64,000 nt of DNA from positions 1 through 64,000 of the forward strand of contig NZ_BIMD01000011.1 of NCBI RefSeq assembly GCF_004000905.1, given 5' to 3'. Under the pieces are notes generated by a model that saw nothing but the letters and a program-made list of their open reading frames with translations, had not been told where the DNA came from and searched no databases. Positions 16,778 to 25,368 of this stretch are shown in pieces (within the stretch, counting starts at the first letter, position 1; each line of letters begins with the position of its first letter). This stretch comes from Paenibacillus humicus NBRC 102415 (lineage in GTDB: Bacteria; Bacillota; Bacilli; Paenibacillales; Paenibacillaceae). The translations under genes were made by a program, and so were the position numbers.

Positions 16778-17498
16778 CGAGCCGCTCGCCCGCGACGAGC
16801 TGGCCTATATTTTGCACCGCACCAATCGCGTGGATGTGGTCGGGGAAGCGGAATCGCTGGAGGAAGCGCTCCAGGGCATACGAAAGACAGAGCCCGATGC
16901 CGTCTTTCTCGATATCCAGCTAGCCGAGGAGAGCGGGCTTGAAATCGCGCAGCAGCTGCAGATTTTGGACGCCCGTCCGGAGATCGTGTTCGCCACCGCT
17001 TACGACGAGCATGCGCTGCGCGCCTTCGAGCTCAACGCCGCCGACTACATCCTGAAGCCGTACGATGAAGAACGGATCCGCAAGGCGGTGGAGAAGATCG
17101 CCGCGCTGCGGGAAAGCCGCCCCAGTAGTCCGGCTCCCGCTCCGCTGCGGCCTCCTTCCGCTCCGGAGCGGACCGGCAAGCTGGCGATCACGGTCGAGGA
17201 GCGCATCCTGCTGGTGAACGTCGGCAAAATCCTCTATATCACGGCGGAAGAAGGAAAAACGCTGGTGGTGACCGCAGAGCAGACGTACAAGGTCGGCGAG
17301 CCGCTCGTCACCTTCGAGCAGAAGCTGCAGGGAACGCCGATCATGCGCGTCCACCGCGCCTATCTGGCCAATGTGGACGAGATCGAGGAGATCCAGCCCT
17401 GGTTCCACTCGACCTGCACGCTGATCATGAGAAACGGAGCCAAAGTGCCCGTCAGCCGGACGTATCTGAAGGAGCTGAAGCAGCTGATCGGGCTTTGA
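16752..17498 (+). CDS. lytT: LytTR-family response regulator
   Basis: 248 residues: receiver with phosphoacceptor Asp in DAVFLDIQLAEESG and Lys in YILKPYDEER, a Pro/Ser-rich linker (about 122-142), then a LytTR DNA-binding domain (MRVHRAYLANVDEIEEI; VPVSRTYLKELKQ). ATG 16752 has GGAGGGGAACAGG directly upstream and overlaps the kinase gene by 26 bases. The likely target is the cstA promoter just downstream. Confidence 0.92.
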   Translation: MLKAFIVDDEPLARDELAYILHRTNRVDVVGEAESLEEALQGIRKTEPDAVFLDIQLAEESGLEIAQQLQILDARPEIVFATAYDEHALRAFELNAADYILKPYDEERIRKAVEKIAALRESRPSSPAPAPLRPPSAPERTGKLAITVEERILLVNVGKILYITAEEGKTLVVTAEQTYKVGEPLVTFEQKLQGTPIMRVHRAYLANVDEIEEIQPWFHSTCTLIMRNGAKVPVSRTYLKELKQLIGL

Positions 17499-17504
17499 AT
17501 TCCC

Positions 17505-17649
17505 TTGCGGAGCCCGTTTTTTTCCTCTAGCGGAGCCCGGCCTGCTGTTGCTTTCCTTTTGCGGATCCCGCTGCTTTTTTTCTTTGCGGATTCCGCTTTG
17601 TCGTCCTTTAGCGCAGCCCGCTGCTTTTGCTTTCCTTTTGCGGACCTAG
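17505..17649 (+). repeat. six degenerate copies of a 12-bp GCGGA-YCCG repeat
   Basis: Copies of T(T/A)GCGGANYCCG start at 17505, 17528, 17559, 17584, 17609 and 17638, spaced 23-31 bases and separated by T/C-rich tracts (TTGCTTTCCTTTT-like). Several copies extend to GCGGATTCCGC-like near-palindromes. They fill the gap between the regulator and the cstA promoter. Copy 5 has GCGCA for GCGGA and copy 6 ends GGACCTAG. Function unknown. Confidence 0.75.
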
Positions 17650-17755
17650 ATCTGCCCTTCCTTCACCCCGCCTCCGAACCTCGACGTTCACGATGAAGCC
17701 GCTTCCATTCGCTGCTTGATCTCTGCGCCTCAGCCCCGATTTCCTGCGTTTTATC

Positions 17756-17811
17756 TTGAAAACGGTTTCCAAGACGTTTCTTTTTCTATGCTATAGAATA
17801 TCAACGTCTTG
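17756..17811 (+). promoter_or_regulatory. cstA promoter region: cre-like site, extended -10 and inverted repeat
   Basis: TTGAAAACGGTTTCCAA (17756-17772) fits the CcpA cre consensus at all but the last position. TGCTATAGA (17789-17797) is an extended -10 with no good -35. CAAGACGTT (17770-17778) and AACGTCTTG (17803-17811) form a perfect 9-bp inverted repeat flanking the -10. This suggests glucose repression through CcpA combined with activator control, perhaps by LytT; the binding assignment is inference. Confidence 0.6.
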
Positions 17812-17824
17812 GGAGGCCACCACC

Positions 17825-19618
17825 ATGAATGCGATTTCAATCGTAATCGGATCCATATGCATGCTCATGATTGCCTATCGATTATACGGCACGTTCTTCA
17901 CGCGCAAGGTGCTGAAGCTGAGCGACGATACGCCGACTCCGGCGCATACGCTGAAGGACTGCAAGGATTATGTCCCGACGAACAAATGGGTCGCCTTCGG
18001 CCATCACTTCGCCGCCATCGCCGCGGCCGGACCGCTCGTCGGCCCGATCCTCGCCGCCCAGTTCGGCTACCTGCCGGGCCTGCTGTGGCTGCTCATCGGG
18101 GCGGTCGTCGGCGGCGCGGTGCATGACGCCGTCGTCCTGTTCGCCTCGATGCGCCGGAACGGCCAGTCGCTCTCCGAGGTCGCCAAGCAGGAGCTCGGAC
18201 CGGTCGCCGGCTTCTGCACCGGCCTCGCGATGCTCTTCATCATCACCATCACGATGGCCGGCTTGTCGATGGTCGTGCTGCATGCGCTGGAGAACAACCC
18301 CTGGGGCACGTTCGCCGTCGCCATCACGATCCCGATCGCCATGGGCGTCGGCCTCTTCTACAAGAAGACCGGCAACCTGAAGCTCGCCTCCACGATCGGC
18401 TTCATCCTGCTCATGATCGGCGTCTTCGCCGGCCCCTCCATCCAGGACACCATCGTCGGCGACTGGCTGACGTTCGATACGAGCACGCTCTCGGTCATCC
18501 TGCCGATCTACGCCTTCTTCGCCGCCGCCCTGCCGGTCTGGCTGCTGCTCGCCCCTCGCGACTACCTGAGCAGCTTCATGAAGATCGGCGTGTTCATCGC
18601 CCTCATCGTCGGCGTCTTCATCATCAATCCGGCGATCCAGTTCCCTGCCGTGACGGAATTCATCGGCGGCGGCGGACCGATCCTCGCCGGGCCGGTATGG
18701 CCGTTCATCTCGATTACGATCGCCTGCGGCGCGATCTCCGGCTTCCATGCGTTCATCGGCTCCGGCACGACGCCGAAGATGATCAACCGCTGGAGCGACA
18801 TCAAGCCGGTCGCGTTCGGCGCGATGCTCGTCGAATGCCTTGTCGCCATCATGGCGCTGATCGCGGCTACGGCGCTGCAGCCAGGCGACTATTTCGCCAT
18901 CAACTCCAAGCCTGACGTATTCGCGACGCTGGGCATGAGCACCGTCCATCTGCCGGAATTGAGCCAGGAGATCGGCCTTGATCTGGAAGGCCGCACAGGC
19001 GGCGCGGTGACGCTCGCCGTCGGCATGACGTATATCTTCACAAAGATTCCATGGTTCGAGAATCTCGCTCCATATTTCTTCCAATTCGTCATCATGTTCG
19101 AAGCGGTGTTCATCCTGACGGCGATCGATGCCGGCACGCGCGTCTCCCGCTATCTGATCCAGGACTTCTTCGGCGAGCTGTACAAGCCGCTGAAGCGCGT
19201 CGACTGGATTCCCGGCACGATATTCGCCAGCGCGCTCGCCTGCTTCATGTGGGGCTATCTGCTCTTCTCGGGCGACATCGGCTCGGTATGGGCGCTGTTC
19301 GGCGTCTCCAACCAGCTGATGGCCTCCATCGGCCTCATCATCGGAGCGACGGTCATCCTGCGGGTAGCCGACAAGCGGCGGTATATGCTCACCTGCCTCA
19401 TCCCGCTCGCCTACCTGTTCGCCACCGTCAACTACGCGGGCTACTGGATGGTCAAAAACGTCTACCTGAACCCGGACGCATCCGGCTACAACGTGCTCAA
19501 CGCCGTGCTGTCCATCATCATGCTGGTGCTCGGCATCATCATCATGTTCACGGCGGCGCGCAACTGGATCAAGACGTTCAACCATCCGCGGGCTCGGCTG
19601 GAAACCTTTTCTTCTTAG
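17825..19618 (+). CDS. cstA: CstA/BtsT-family carbon-starvation (pyruvate/peptide) transporter
   Basis: A 597-residue inner-membrane protein with many hydrophobic segments, the length of Bacillus CstA. Conserved motifs include GHHFAAIAAAGPLVGPILAAQFGYLP, quoted here only by its flanks (GHHFAAI...LAAQFG at about 58-82), the FHAFIGSGTTPKM loop and DAGTRVSRYLIQD. E. coli homologues import pyruvate or peptides. ATG 17825 has GGGAGG about 8 bases upstream. It lies downstream of lytST, as in other carboxylate-responsive loci, and under a cre-like site. Confidence 0.92.
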   Translation: MNAISIVIGSICMLMIAYRLYGTFFTRKVLKLSDDTPTPAHTLKDCKDYVPTNKWVAFGHHFAAIAAAGPLVGPILAAQFGYLPGLLWLLIGAVVGGAVHDAVVLFASMRRNGQSLSEVAKQELGPVAGFCTGLAMLFIITITMAGLSMVVLHALENNPWGTFAVAITIPIAMGVGLFYKKTGNLKLASTIGFILLMIGVFAGPSIQDTIVGDWLTFDTSTLSVILPIYAFFAAALPVWLLLAPRDYLSSFMKIGVFIALIVGVFIINPAIQFPAVTEFIGGGGPILAGPVWPFISITIACGAISGFHAFIGSGTTPKMINRWSDIKPVAFGAMLVECLVAIMALIAATALQPGDYFAINSKPDVFATLGMSTVHLPELSQEIGLDLEGRTGGAVTLAVGMTYIFTKIPWFENLAPYFFQFVIMFEAVFILTAIDAGTRVSRYLIQDFFGELYKPLKRVDWIPGTIFASALACFMWGYLLFSGDIGSVWALFGVSNQLMASIGLIIGATVILRVADKRRYMLTCLIPLAYLFATVNYAGYWMVKNVYLNPDASGYNVLNAVLSIIMLVLGIIIMFTAARNWIKTFNHPRARLETFSS

Positions 19619-19651
19619 CTAATCTTTTGATCTTCCCTGTAACGGTCCGCA

Positions 19652-19687
19652 AACAAGGCATTCCAGAGCCATCTGGGATGCCTTGTT
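19652..19687 (+). terminator. hairpin after cstA, without a T run
   Basis: AACAAGGCATTCC and GGGATGCCTTGTT form a 13-bp stem with one wobble pair and a 10-base loop. There is no poly-T tail, so it may be a weak terminator or an mRNA 3'-end stabiliser. Confidence 0.45.
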
Positions 19688-19708
19688 CATGGCCGCTTCA
19701 TGGCCGCC

Positions 19709-19816
19709 TTATTGGCAAAGCCGGCAGACGCCTTCCTCCTCCTCCACCTTGCTCTCGTCCTTATCCGTGAACACGTGTTGAAAGCGGATTCCGCATGTGC
19801 CACAATAGAAGCATAT
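19709..19816 (-). CDS. possible 35-residue zinc-ribbon protein without a canonical start codon
   Basis: A short open frame reads ICFYCGTCGIRFQHVF, an acidic stretch, then GVCRLCQ and TAA. Two CxxC pairs about 25 residues apart are a rubredoxin/zinc-ribbon pattern. Upstream of the first Cys the frame is TAG-CCA-AAA-ATT-ACG-ATA with no ATG, GTG or TTG. Initiation would need ATA or ATT (AAGGG lies 10 bases before the ATT); otherwise it is a remnant or carries a sequence error. It fills the gap between cstA and the aldo/keto reductase. Confidence 0.4.
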   Translation of the reverse strand: MCFYCGTCGIRFQHVFTDKDESKVEEEEGVCRLCQ

Positions 19817-19872
19817 CGTAATTTTTGGCTAGCCCTTATCCGTACATACATCCACTTAGGAGGTTTATATCT

Positions 19873-20790
19873 ATGAGAACGATTCCACTCGGAACAAGCG
19901 GTCTTGAAGTTCCCGTCGTCGCCGTCGGCTGCATGCGCATCAACTCGCTGGACAAGCCCGAGGCTGAGCGCTTCGTCCAGACGGCGCTTGAGCTCGGCGC
20001 CAATTTCTTCGAGCATGCGGACATTTACGGCGGAGGCGACTGCGAGGAAATCTTCGCGGAAGCCGTCCATATGACGCCGAGCGTGCGCGAGAACCTCATC
20101 CTGCAGTCCAAATGCGGCATCCGTCCCGGCATGTTCGACTTCTCCAAGGAGCATATCCTGAATTCCGTCGACGCCATCCTGAAGCGCCTGAAGACCGATT
20201 ACCTGGACACGCTGCTGCTCCACCGTCCGGATACGCTCGTCGAGCCGGAGGAGGTCGCAGAGGCGTTCAACCTGCTGGAGAGCTCCGGCAAGGTCCGCCA
20301 CTTCGGCGTCTCCAACCAGAATCCGATGCAGATCCAGCTGCTGCAGAAATATGTAAAGCAGCCGATCGTAGCCAACCAGCTGCAGCTGAGCATCACGAAC
20401 GCCACGATGATCTCCCAGGGCTTCAACGTCAACATGGAGAACGCTTCGGCCGTGAACCGCGACGGCAGCATCCTCGACTTCTGCCGTCTGCATGACATCA
20501 CGATCCAGCCTTGGTCGCCGTTCCAGTACGGATTCTTCGAAGGCGTCTTCCTCGGCAGCGACAAGTTCCCCGAGCTGAACAAGCAGATCGACGAGGTCGC
20601 GGCGAAGTACGGCGTCAGCAACACGACGATCGCCGTCGCCTGGATTCTGCGCCATCCGGCCCGCATGCAGCCGGTCATCGGCACGATGAACATCGAGCGT
20701 CTGCAGGACTGCGTCAAGGCCGCCGACATCGCTCTCACGCGCGAGGAATGGTACGCCATCTTCCGCGCAGCAGGCAATATCCTTCCTTAA
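19873..20790 (+). CDS. aldo/keto reductase
   Basis: A 305-residue NADPH-dependent oxidoreductase with a TIM-barrel fold. The catalytic tetrad is visible: D50/Tyr52 in HADIYGGG, Lys80 in LQSKCG, His117 in LLLHRPD. The C-terminal AVAWILRHPARMQPVIG segment is the cofactor-binding signature. It resembles the YdhF-type AKR group by length and spacing. AGGAGG precedes ATG 19873. Monocistronic, closed by a strong bidirectional terminator. The substrate is not predictable. Confidence 0.9.
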   Translation: MRTIPLGTSGLEVPVVAVGCMRINSLDKPEAERFVQTALELGANFFEHADIYGGGDCEEIFAEAVHMTPSVRENLILQSKCGIRPGMFDFSKEHILNSVDAILKRLKTDYLDTLLLHRPDTLVEPEEVAEAFNLLESSGKVRHFGVSNQNPMQIQLLQKYVKQPIVANQLQLSITNATMISQGFNVNMENASAVNRDGSILDFCRLHDITIQPWSPFQYGFFEGVFLGSDKFPELNKQIDEVAAKYGVSNTTIAVAWILRHPARMQPVIGTMNIERLQDCVKAADIALTREEWYAIFRAAGNILP

Positions 20791-20792
20791 AA

Positions 20793-20850
20793 AAAAAAGC
20801 AAAGAGCGAGCCTCCAACCATCGGCGATGGTTGGAGGCTCGCTCTTTTTC
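20793..20850. terminator. bidirectional terminator, perfect 22-bp stem
   Basis: Arms at 20801-20822 and 20826-20847 are fully complementary around a 3-base loop, with A-rich sequence on one side and T-rich on the other. It serves the convergent aldo/keto reductase and siderophore-binding genes. Confidence 0.95.
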
Positions 20851-20863
20851 ATCCGTTCAGGCT

Positions 20864-21847
20864 TTATTTCAAAAAGCCTTCCTTGAAAATGGCCAGCAGA
20901 TGATCCAAGGTGATCGGATCGCTGTAGCTGGACTCTTCCGTCTTGATCGTGATGACCCGGTTTTTTTCGACCGCCGGAATGCTCTTCCACGTCTTGGTTT
21001 CGAAAATCGGGTTTTCGACTCCAGCCATCTGGCTGAGGACGATCCAATCGCCCGCATAATCCGGCACCTTTTCGCTCGAAAGGGTATAGTAGCCGGGACC
21101 AAGGGCGTCTTTCTGGACCGATTCAGGCATGCCGAGTCCCATCGCCTGGTACAGAATCTCCGTCCCGCGGGCCCAGTTGTTGCCGAAGACATAGAAGCTC
21201 TTGGCGTCGTATTCAAGCACCGATACCGTCGCATTGTCGCCGATCTTGGCCTTGATTTCCTTGCCGGCCTCGGCGGCGCGCGTCTTGAAGCTGTCGATCC
21301 ACTCCTGGGCTTCCTTCTCCTTGTTCAGGAGCTTGCCGATCTCCAGCTGCTGGTTCAGGTAATCCAGCTTGCCCCAGGTGTAGACGACCGTAGGCGCGAT
21401 TTCCTTGAGCTTGTCGATGTTTTTCGTCTGAGCGCCGGCCACGATGAGATCCGGCTTCAGCTCGATGATCTGCTCGAGGCTGTCCTCGGATACGACGGCG
21501 ACTCCCTGCAGCTTGTCCTTGAACAGCGGGTCTTTCCCCGTCCATTCATCGACGCCCACCAGCTTGCCGTCCATGGCAAGGATGTTCGGCGCGTTCGTCA
21601 AGCCGACGATGCGCTGCGGATTGGCCGGAACCTCCACCGGACCGGTCTCGGACTCGTAGGTGATTGTCCCGGAAGCCTCGTCGAGCGCAGGCGATGGAGC
21701 CGGAGACGCGGCGGGAGCTTCGGAGGCAGCAGGCGTGCCGCCGCTGTTCGCAGCCGTATTGCCGTTGCTGCCGTTATTTTTGCTGCCGCAGGAGGCCAGC
21801 GCCACCGTCAGCAGCAGAAGGACGGATATGAACATCCACTTTTTCAT
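20864..21847 (-). CDS. iron-siderophore ABC transporter substrate-binding lipoprotein
   Basis: A 327-residue FecB/FeuA-type binding protein that would capture ferric siderophores outside the membrane. It has a lipoprotein signal with lipobox LASC (Cys20), an Ala/Pro/Ser linker (about 30-58), then the two-lobed periplasmic-binding fold (PQRIVGLTNAPNILAMD; LIVAGAQTKNIDKLKEIAPT). A perfect Fur box lies 28 bases upstream of the start, so it is iron-repressed. No permease or ATPase gene is adjacent, so it must share a transporter encoded elsewhere. Confidence 0.9.
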   Translation of the reverse strand: MKKWMFISVLLLLTVALASCGSKNNGSNGNTAANSGGTPAASEAPAASPAPSPALDEASGTITYESETGPVEVPANPQRIVGLTNAPNILAMDGKLVGVDEWTGKDPLFKDKLQGVAVVSEDSLEQIIELKPDLIVAGAQTKNIDKLKEIAPTVVYTWGKLDYLNQQLEIGKLLNKEKEAQEWIDSFKTRAAEAGKEIKAKIGDNATVSVLEYDAKSFYVFGNNWARGTEILYQAMGLGMPESVQKDALGPGYYTLSSEKVPDYAGDWIVLSQMAGVENPIFETKTWKSIPAVEKNRVITIKTEESSYSDPITLDHLLAIFKEGFLK

Positions 21848-21874
21848 TGAAATACCCCTTTTTGTCCAATCTTT

Positions 21875-21889
21875 TGATAATGATTATCA
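21875..21889 (-). promoter_or_regulatory. Fur box
   Basis: TGATAATGATTATCA is a perfect 7-1-7 Fur operator, placed just upstream of the siderophore-binding lipoprotein gene. Confidence 0.88.
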
Positions 21890-21966
21890 GTATCACCCTT
21901 TAAACTATAGAGGCAGATAGAAGGCTTGTCAATCGGGAACGTCTGCTTGTTGCGATTGCCGACCGC

Positions 21967-22006
21967 CGAAAAAAAGACCCCTTCTCCGGAATGGAGAGGG
22001 GTCTTG
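21967..22006 (-). terminator. terminator of the GH87 gene
   Basis: On the minus strand AAGACCCCTCTCC and GGAGAAGGGGTCTT form a stem, followed by TTTTT. Confidence 0.85.
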
Positions 22007-22014
22007 GTAGATCT

Positions 22015-25000
22015 TTACCAGTTGTTGCCGGAACCGGATACCGTGAAGCTGGAGGAAGTGTTGAGGAACTTGCCGGAAGGAGCTCCGTTCACCGTATTGT
22101 TCGTAAAGGTGGACGCGCCGGTCGCCGAGCCCCTCACATAGAAGCCGTAAGTGCCTGCATTCGTAATCGTATTGGAAGCGTACGTCACGGATACGCCCGG
22201 AGCCGGCTCTTCGATGAAGACGCCGGAGTAGACGCTGTCCTGAATCGTATTGCCCGATACGGTGACCGTCAGGTTTTGAGCTTTGCCGCTGTTGCCGACC
22301 CAGTAAGCCCAGATCGCGCCGATCTGATAGCCGTAGTCCTTATGGTAGGAGCCCGCTCTCAGCAGCATGTTGTTCTGGACCGTCAGCGTGCCCGTCATGG
22401 ACGGAGGGTTGAAGTTCGTGCCGAAGGAGATGCCGGAGCCGTTCACGACGGTATCCGTCACCAGATTGCCGATGACCTTGTTGTCCTTGCCGCCGTAGAT
22501 CGCGATGTTGTTCGCCAGCGTCGGAATCTGGACCGTGTTGTAGCTGAACGTGTTGTTCGTATCCAGATAGGTGTCCGACCACATCGCCATGCCGTCGTCG
22601 CCGCTATTGCGGATCGAGTTGTTGCTTACGGTCGTATTGCTCGTGCCGTAATGCAGGTTGATGCCGTCCGCCCATACTTGGCGGATTCGTGAATTCGTGA
22701 TCGTGGCGGCATTGGTCTGGTTCGTCAGCCAGACTCCGACCTTGGCATGCTCGATCCACAGATTGGAGATCGTCGAGTTCGTTCCGTTGCCCTCCACGCC
22801 CGTCACGCCGTTGTAGTCGTCGCGGATGAAGTCGTTCGCGCTGAGCTTGAAGTCCGACAGCGTGACGTTGCCGCCCCGCAGGTAGATGCCCGCATAGCTG
22901 CCGGATAGGGTGGAATACCAGACGCCGGCGCCCTTCATCGATACGCCGCTGTCCAGGTACAGCCTTGTGCCGGTTCCGTTGTAGCCGGCTCCCTTGGTCC
23001 CGTTGTTGAGCGTGAAGGTTCCCGCCGGAATCCAGATGCCTTTGTAGGTTCCGCCCGAGTTTTTGACTGCATTGATGGCGTTGTTGATGGCCGTCGTATC
23101 GTCGGCTCCGTCGTTCGCCGCCGCGCCGTAGCTCGTGATGGACACATAACCCGCAGGCATCGACAAGGCGGCCGGAATCGCTTCCGGCTCGATCAGGTCG
23201 ACCGTCACGTTCGCCGTCGCGGCGAAGTTCAGGTTGGAGGCGTTGCGCTGCAGCTTGATGACCGTGCCGGCCGGATACGATTTGTCCAGCTGGACGGATA
23301 CCTCGTCATACATGTGATGCGGGGTGTTTGGAGTCGCATTCGGATTGTTGGACCAGCGGATCTCCCCGCCTTCCGTGCCGTAGGCTCCATAGATCCAGCT
23401 GTACTTGGATGTCAGGCCGACGTCCTTGATCAGCGTTCCGCCGGCATACAGGCTGATCGCGGAATCGATGCCCGTTCCGGCCGCGTTGTCCGGGATGGAG
23501 TAGCGGATCGTCAAGCCTTGGGCGGCTTTGTTCAGCGTGAACTGCACGTACTGGCCGGCAGCGGTCAGCTTGACGGCTTTCCTGCCCGAAGCTTCGGAGG
23601 CGAGATCGCCGAAGGCAGTCGAAGGTCCGACGATCGTGCCCGTGTAGGACGCGCTTTCCGCTTCATAAGCATCGTACGGCATCGAAGCTCCATAGGAGCC
23701 CGGGGACGGCGTCGGTGTCGGCACCGGCGTCGGCGTCGGCACGACATAGGCGATGTCGATCTTGTCCAGGTTCACGTTGCCGGTATCGGTCGCATCGTAT
23801 TTGTACATGATCGTATTGCTGCCGGCGTTCAAGGCGACCGTATCGGTCTTGGAGGCCCAGGTGTCCCAGTTCGCCGTCGCGGCAAGGGAAGTCTGGGCAG
23901 CCTTGGCTCCGTTCACGTAGATGCTCAAGGACTGGACAGCCGTCGAGCCGTTGGCGTAACGCAGCGCAACGGTGTAATTGCCCGCGGTCGCCGCGCTCAC
24001 GTTGAACCTTGCCGATGCATTGCCTTTGTTGGCATCGGTGAAGCCTCCGACAAAGCCGGTGCCGCTGTAGCCCGTGTGATCGCTCGCCACAGCCGCTCCT
24101 CCGGACAGCGTCGCCGTTTCGGCTTCATACGTTCCGGCCGGTGTCGGCGTCGGCGTTGGCGTCTTTGTTGGTGTCGGGGTTGGCGTTGGAGTTGGCGTCG
24201 CTGTCGGCGTAGCGGTTGGCGTCGGCGTCGCCGAGCCGGATCCGTACACTTCGACTTCGCTCAGCTGGCCTCCGGTCGAGCCGGTATTGGCCGTCACGTT
24301 CACCCGCACATAGCGGGCCGAGACTGCCGTGAAGGTGATCGTTGCCGTGTTGGACGATGAAGGGTCGAAGGCATACGCCTTGGACGCCGCAAGCGTGACA
24401 TAGGAGGAGTTGTCGGAGCTGCCCTGCACGGAGAGCGTCTCGGTCCTCGCCCCCCAGGAAGGAGGAAGCTTGAGCACAACCTTGCCGATGCTTTGCGCGC
24501 TGCCCAGATCCACGGTCAACGTGTTCGGATAGGAATTCGCCGCTCCTTCATAATAGCTGGAGGCATTGCCGTCCGTAGCATTGGATGCCGGGAAGCCCGA
24601 GAACGTATTGTTGGCCGTCGCGGCTTTGTTCAGCGCCAGATTGGCGCCCGGGGAAGCATCGACGGCGATGCTGTCGATATTGACGTTGCCCGTATCTGCC
24701 GCGTCGAATTTATAAGCGATCGTATTGCTTCCCGAGTTCAGCGAGACGGTTTCGGTCTGGGTCGACCAAGTATTCCAGTCCGCCGTCCCGGCAAGCGAGA
24801 TTTGCTTGATCTTAGACCCGTTCACATACAGGCTCAGCGTTTGGTTGCCGCCGGAGCCGTTGGCATAACGGAGAACCGTCGTGTAGCTGCCTGCGGATGA
24901 AGCGCTTACAGTAAAAGTAATGGAAGCTTTGCCTTTATTGGCGTCGGTCAATCCTCCGACAAAGCCCGTGCCTGTATAACCGGTATGATCGGTCGCCTTC

Positions 25001-25146
25001 ACGGCGCCGCCGGCCAGCGCGGCAGACTCGGCTTCATATATTTGCGGAGCTGCTGAAGCGCCAGGCGCAAAAGGAATTTGCAGAATCATCAAGGACAACG
25101 CCAGGAACAGAGCCAGGAATTTGCCCGTTTTTGCATTCGATCTCAT
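22015..25146 (-). CDS. secreted modular GH87 alpha-1,3-glucanase (mycodextranase-type)
   Basis: 1043 residues, secreted by a Sec signal peptide (about 1-32). Order: CBM6/35-like module (starts APQIYEAESAALAGG), discoidin/F5-8C module, Pro/Thr repeat linker, second CBM6/35-like module nearly matching the first, second short PT linker, an uncharacterised beta module (YDAYEAESASYTG), then a right-handed beta-helix catalytic domain. WADGIN and GDDGMAMWSD place one Asp 23 residues before an adjacent Asp pair, the spacing recalled for the catalytic acids of GH87 alpha-1,3-glucanases. It likely attacks fungal cell-wall or biofilm alpha-1,3-glucan. ATG 25146 has GGAGG at 10 bases; the ATG at 25155 is too close. 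Confidence 0.88.
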   Translation of the reverse strand: MRSNAKTGKFLALFLALSLMILQIPFAPGASAAPQIYEAESAALAGGAVKATDHTGYTGTGFVGGLTDANKGKASITFTVSASSAGSYTTVLRYANGSGGNQTLSLYVNGSKIKQISLAGTADWNTWSTQTETVSLNSGSNTIAYKFDAADTGNVNIDSIAVDASPGANLALNKAATANNTFSGFPASNATDGNASSYYEGAANSYPNTLTVDLGSAQSIGKVVLKLPPSWGARTETLSVQGSSDNSSYVTLAASKAYAFDPSSSNTATITFTAVSARYVRVNVTANTGSTGGQLSEVEVYGSGSATPTPTATPTATPTPTPTPTPTKTPTPTPTPAGTYEAETATLSGGAAVASDHTGYSGTGFVGGFTDANKGNASARFNVSAATAGNYTVALRYANGSTAVQSLSIYVNGAKAAQTSLAATANWDTWASKTDTVALNAGSNTIMYKYDATDTGNVNLDKIDIAYVVPTPTPVPTPTPSPGSYGASMPYDAYEAESASYTGTIVGPSTAFGDLASEASGRKAVKLTAAGQYVQFTLNKAAQGLTIRYSIPDNAAGTGIDSAISLYAGGTLIKDVGLTSKYSWIYGAYGTEGGEIRWSNNPNATPNTPHHMYDEVSVQLDKSYPAGTVIKLQRNASNLNFAATANVTVDLIEPEAIPAALSMPAGYVSITSYGAAANDGADDTTAINNAINAVKNSGGTYKGIWIPAGTFTLNNGTKGAGYNGTGTRLYLDSGVSMKGAGVWYSTLSGSYAGIYLRGGNVTLSDFKLSANDFIRDDYNGVTGVEGNGTNSTISNLWIEHAKVGVWLTNQTNAATITNSRIRQVWADGINLHYGTSNTTVSNNSIRNSGDDGMAMWSDTYLDTNNTFSYNTVQIPTLANNIAIYGGKDNKVIGNLVTDTVVNGSGISFGTNFNPPSMTGTLTVQNNMLLRAGSYHKDYGYQIGAIWAYWVGNSGKAQNLTVTVSGNTIQDSVYSGVFIEEPAPGVSVTYASNTITNAGTYGFYVRGSATGASTFTNNTVNGAPSGKFLNTSSSFTVSGSGNNW

Positions 25147-25324
25147 GTTATTCATACCTCCGTATGATTTAGTCTGAAGCGGAACTTGCTTAGCCCTCCT
25201 TCTCGTTCGGAATGCATGGCGGTCAGGCGCGCTTTCACCCCCATTGTAGCCAGCCGGGCCTAGGCAGGCCACTACATTGATGACCTATAAAGCCATTATT
25301 GTGACAACGGTCTGGACGGAACAA

Positions 25325-25360
25325 GCAAAAGAGCCCTTCCCCCTTATAGGGAAGAGCTCC
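25325..25360 (-). terminator. terminator of the GNAT acetyltransferase gene
   Basis: On the minus strand GAGCTCTTCCC pairs with GGGAAGGGCTC (one mismatch), followed by TTTTGC. Confidence 0.8.
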
Positions 25361-25368
25361 TTGCGTGG

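Noticed and set aside
17505-17649. The repeat array before cstA as a CRISPR
   Set aside because: Units are only 12 bases and degenerate, spacers are T/C-rich and not unique sequences, and there are no cas genes.
17882-19585. A 567-codon minus-strand open frame across cstA
   Set aside because: Antisense shadow of a membrane protein; hydrophobic codons read as charged residues on the other strand.
24100-24235. Tandem GGCGTCGGCGTT-like repeats that might be a CRISPR or satellite array
   Set aside because: They encode the Pro-Thr linker of the GH87 enzyme in frame; no spacers or cas genes exist.
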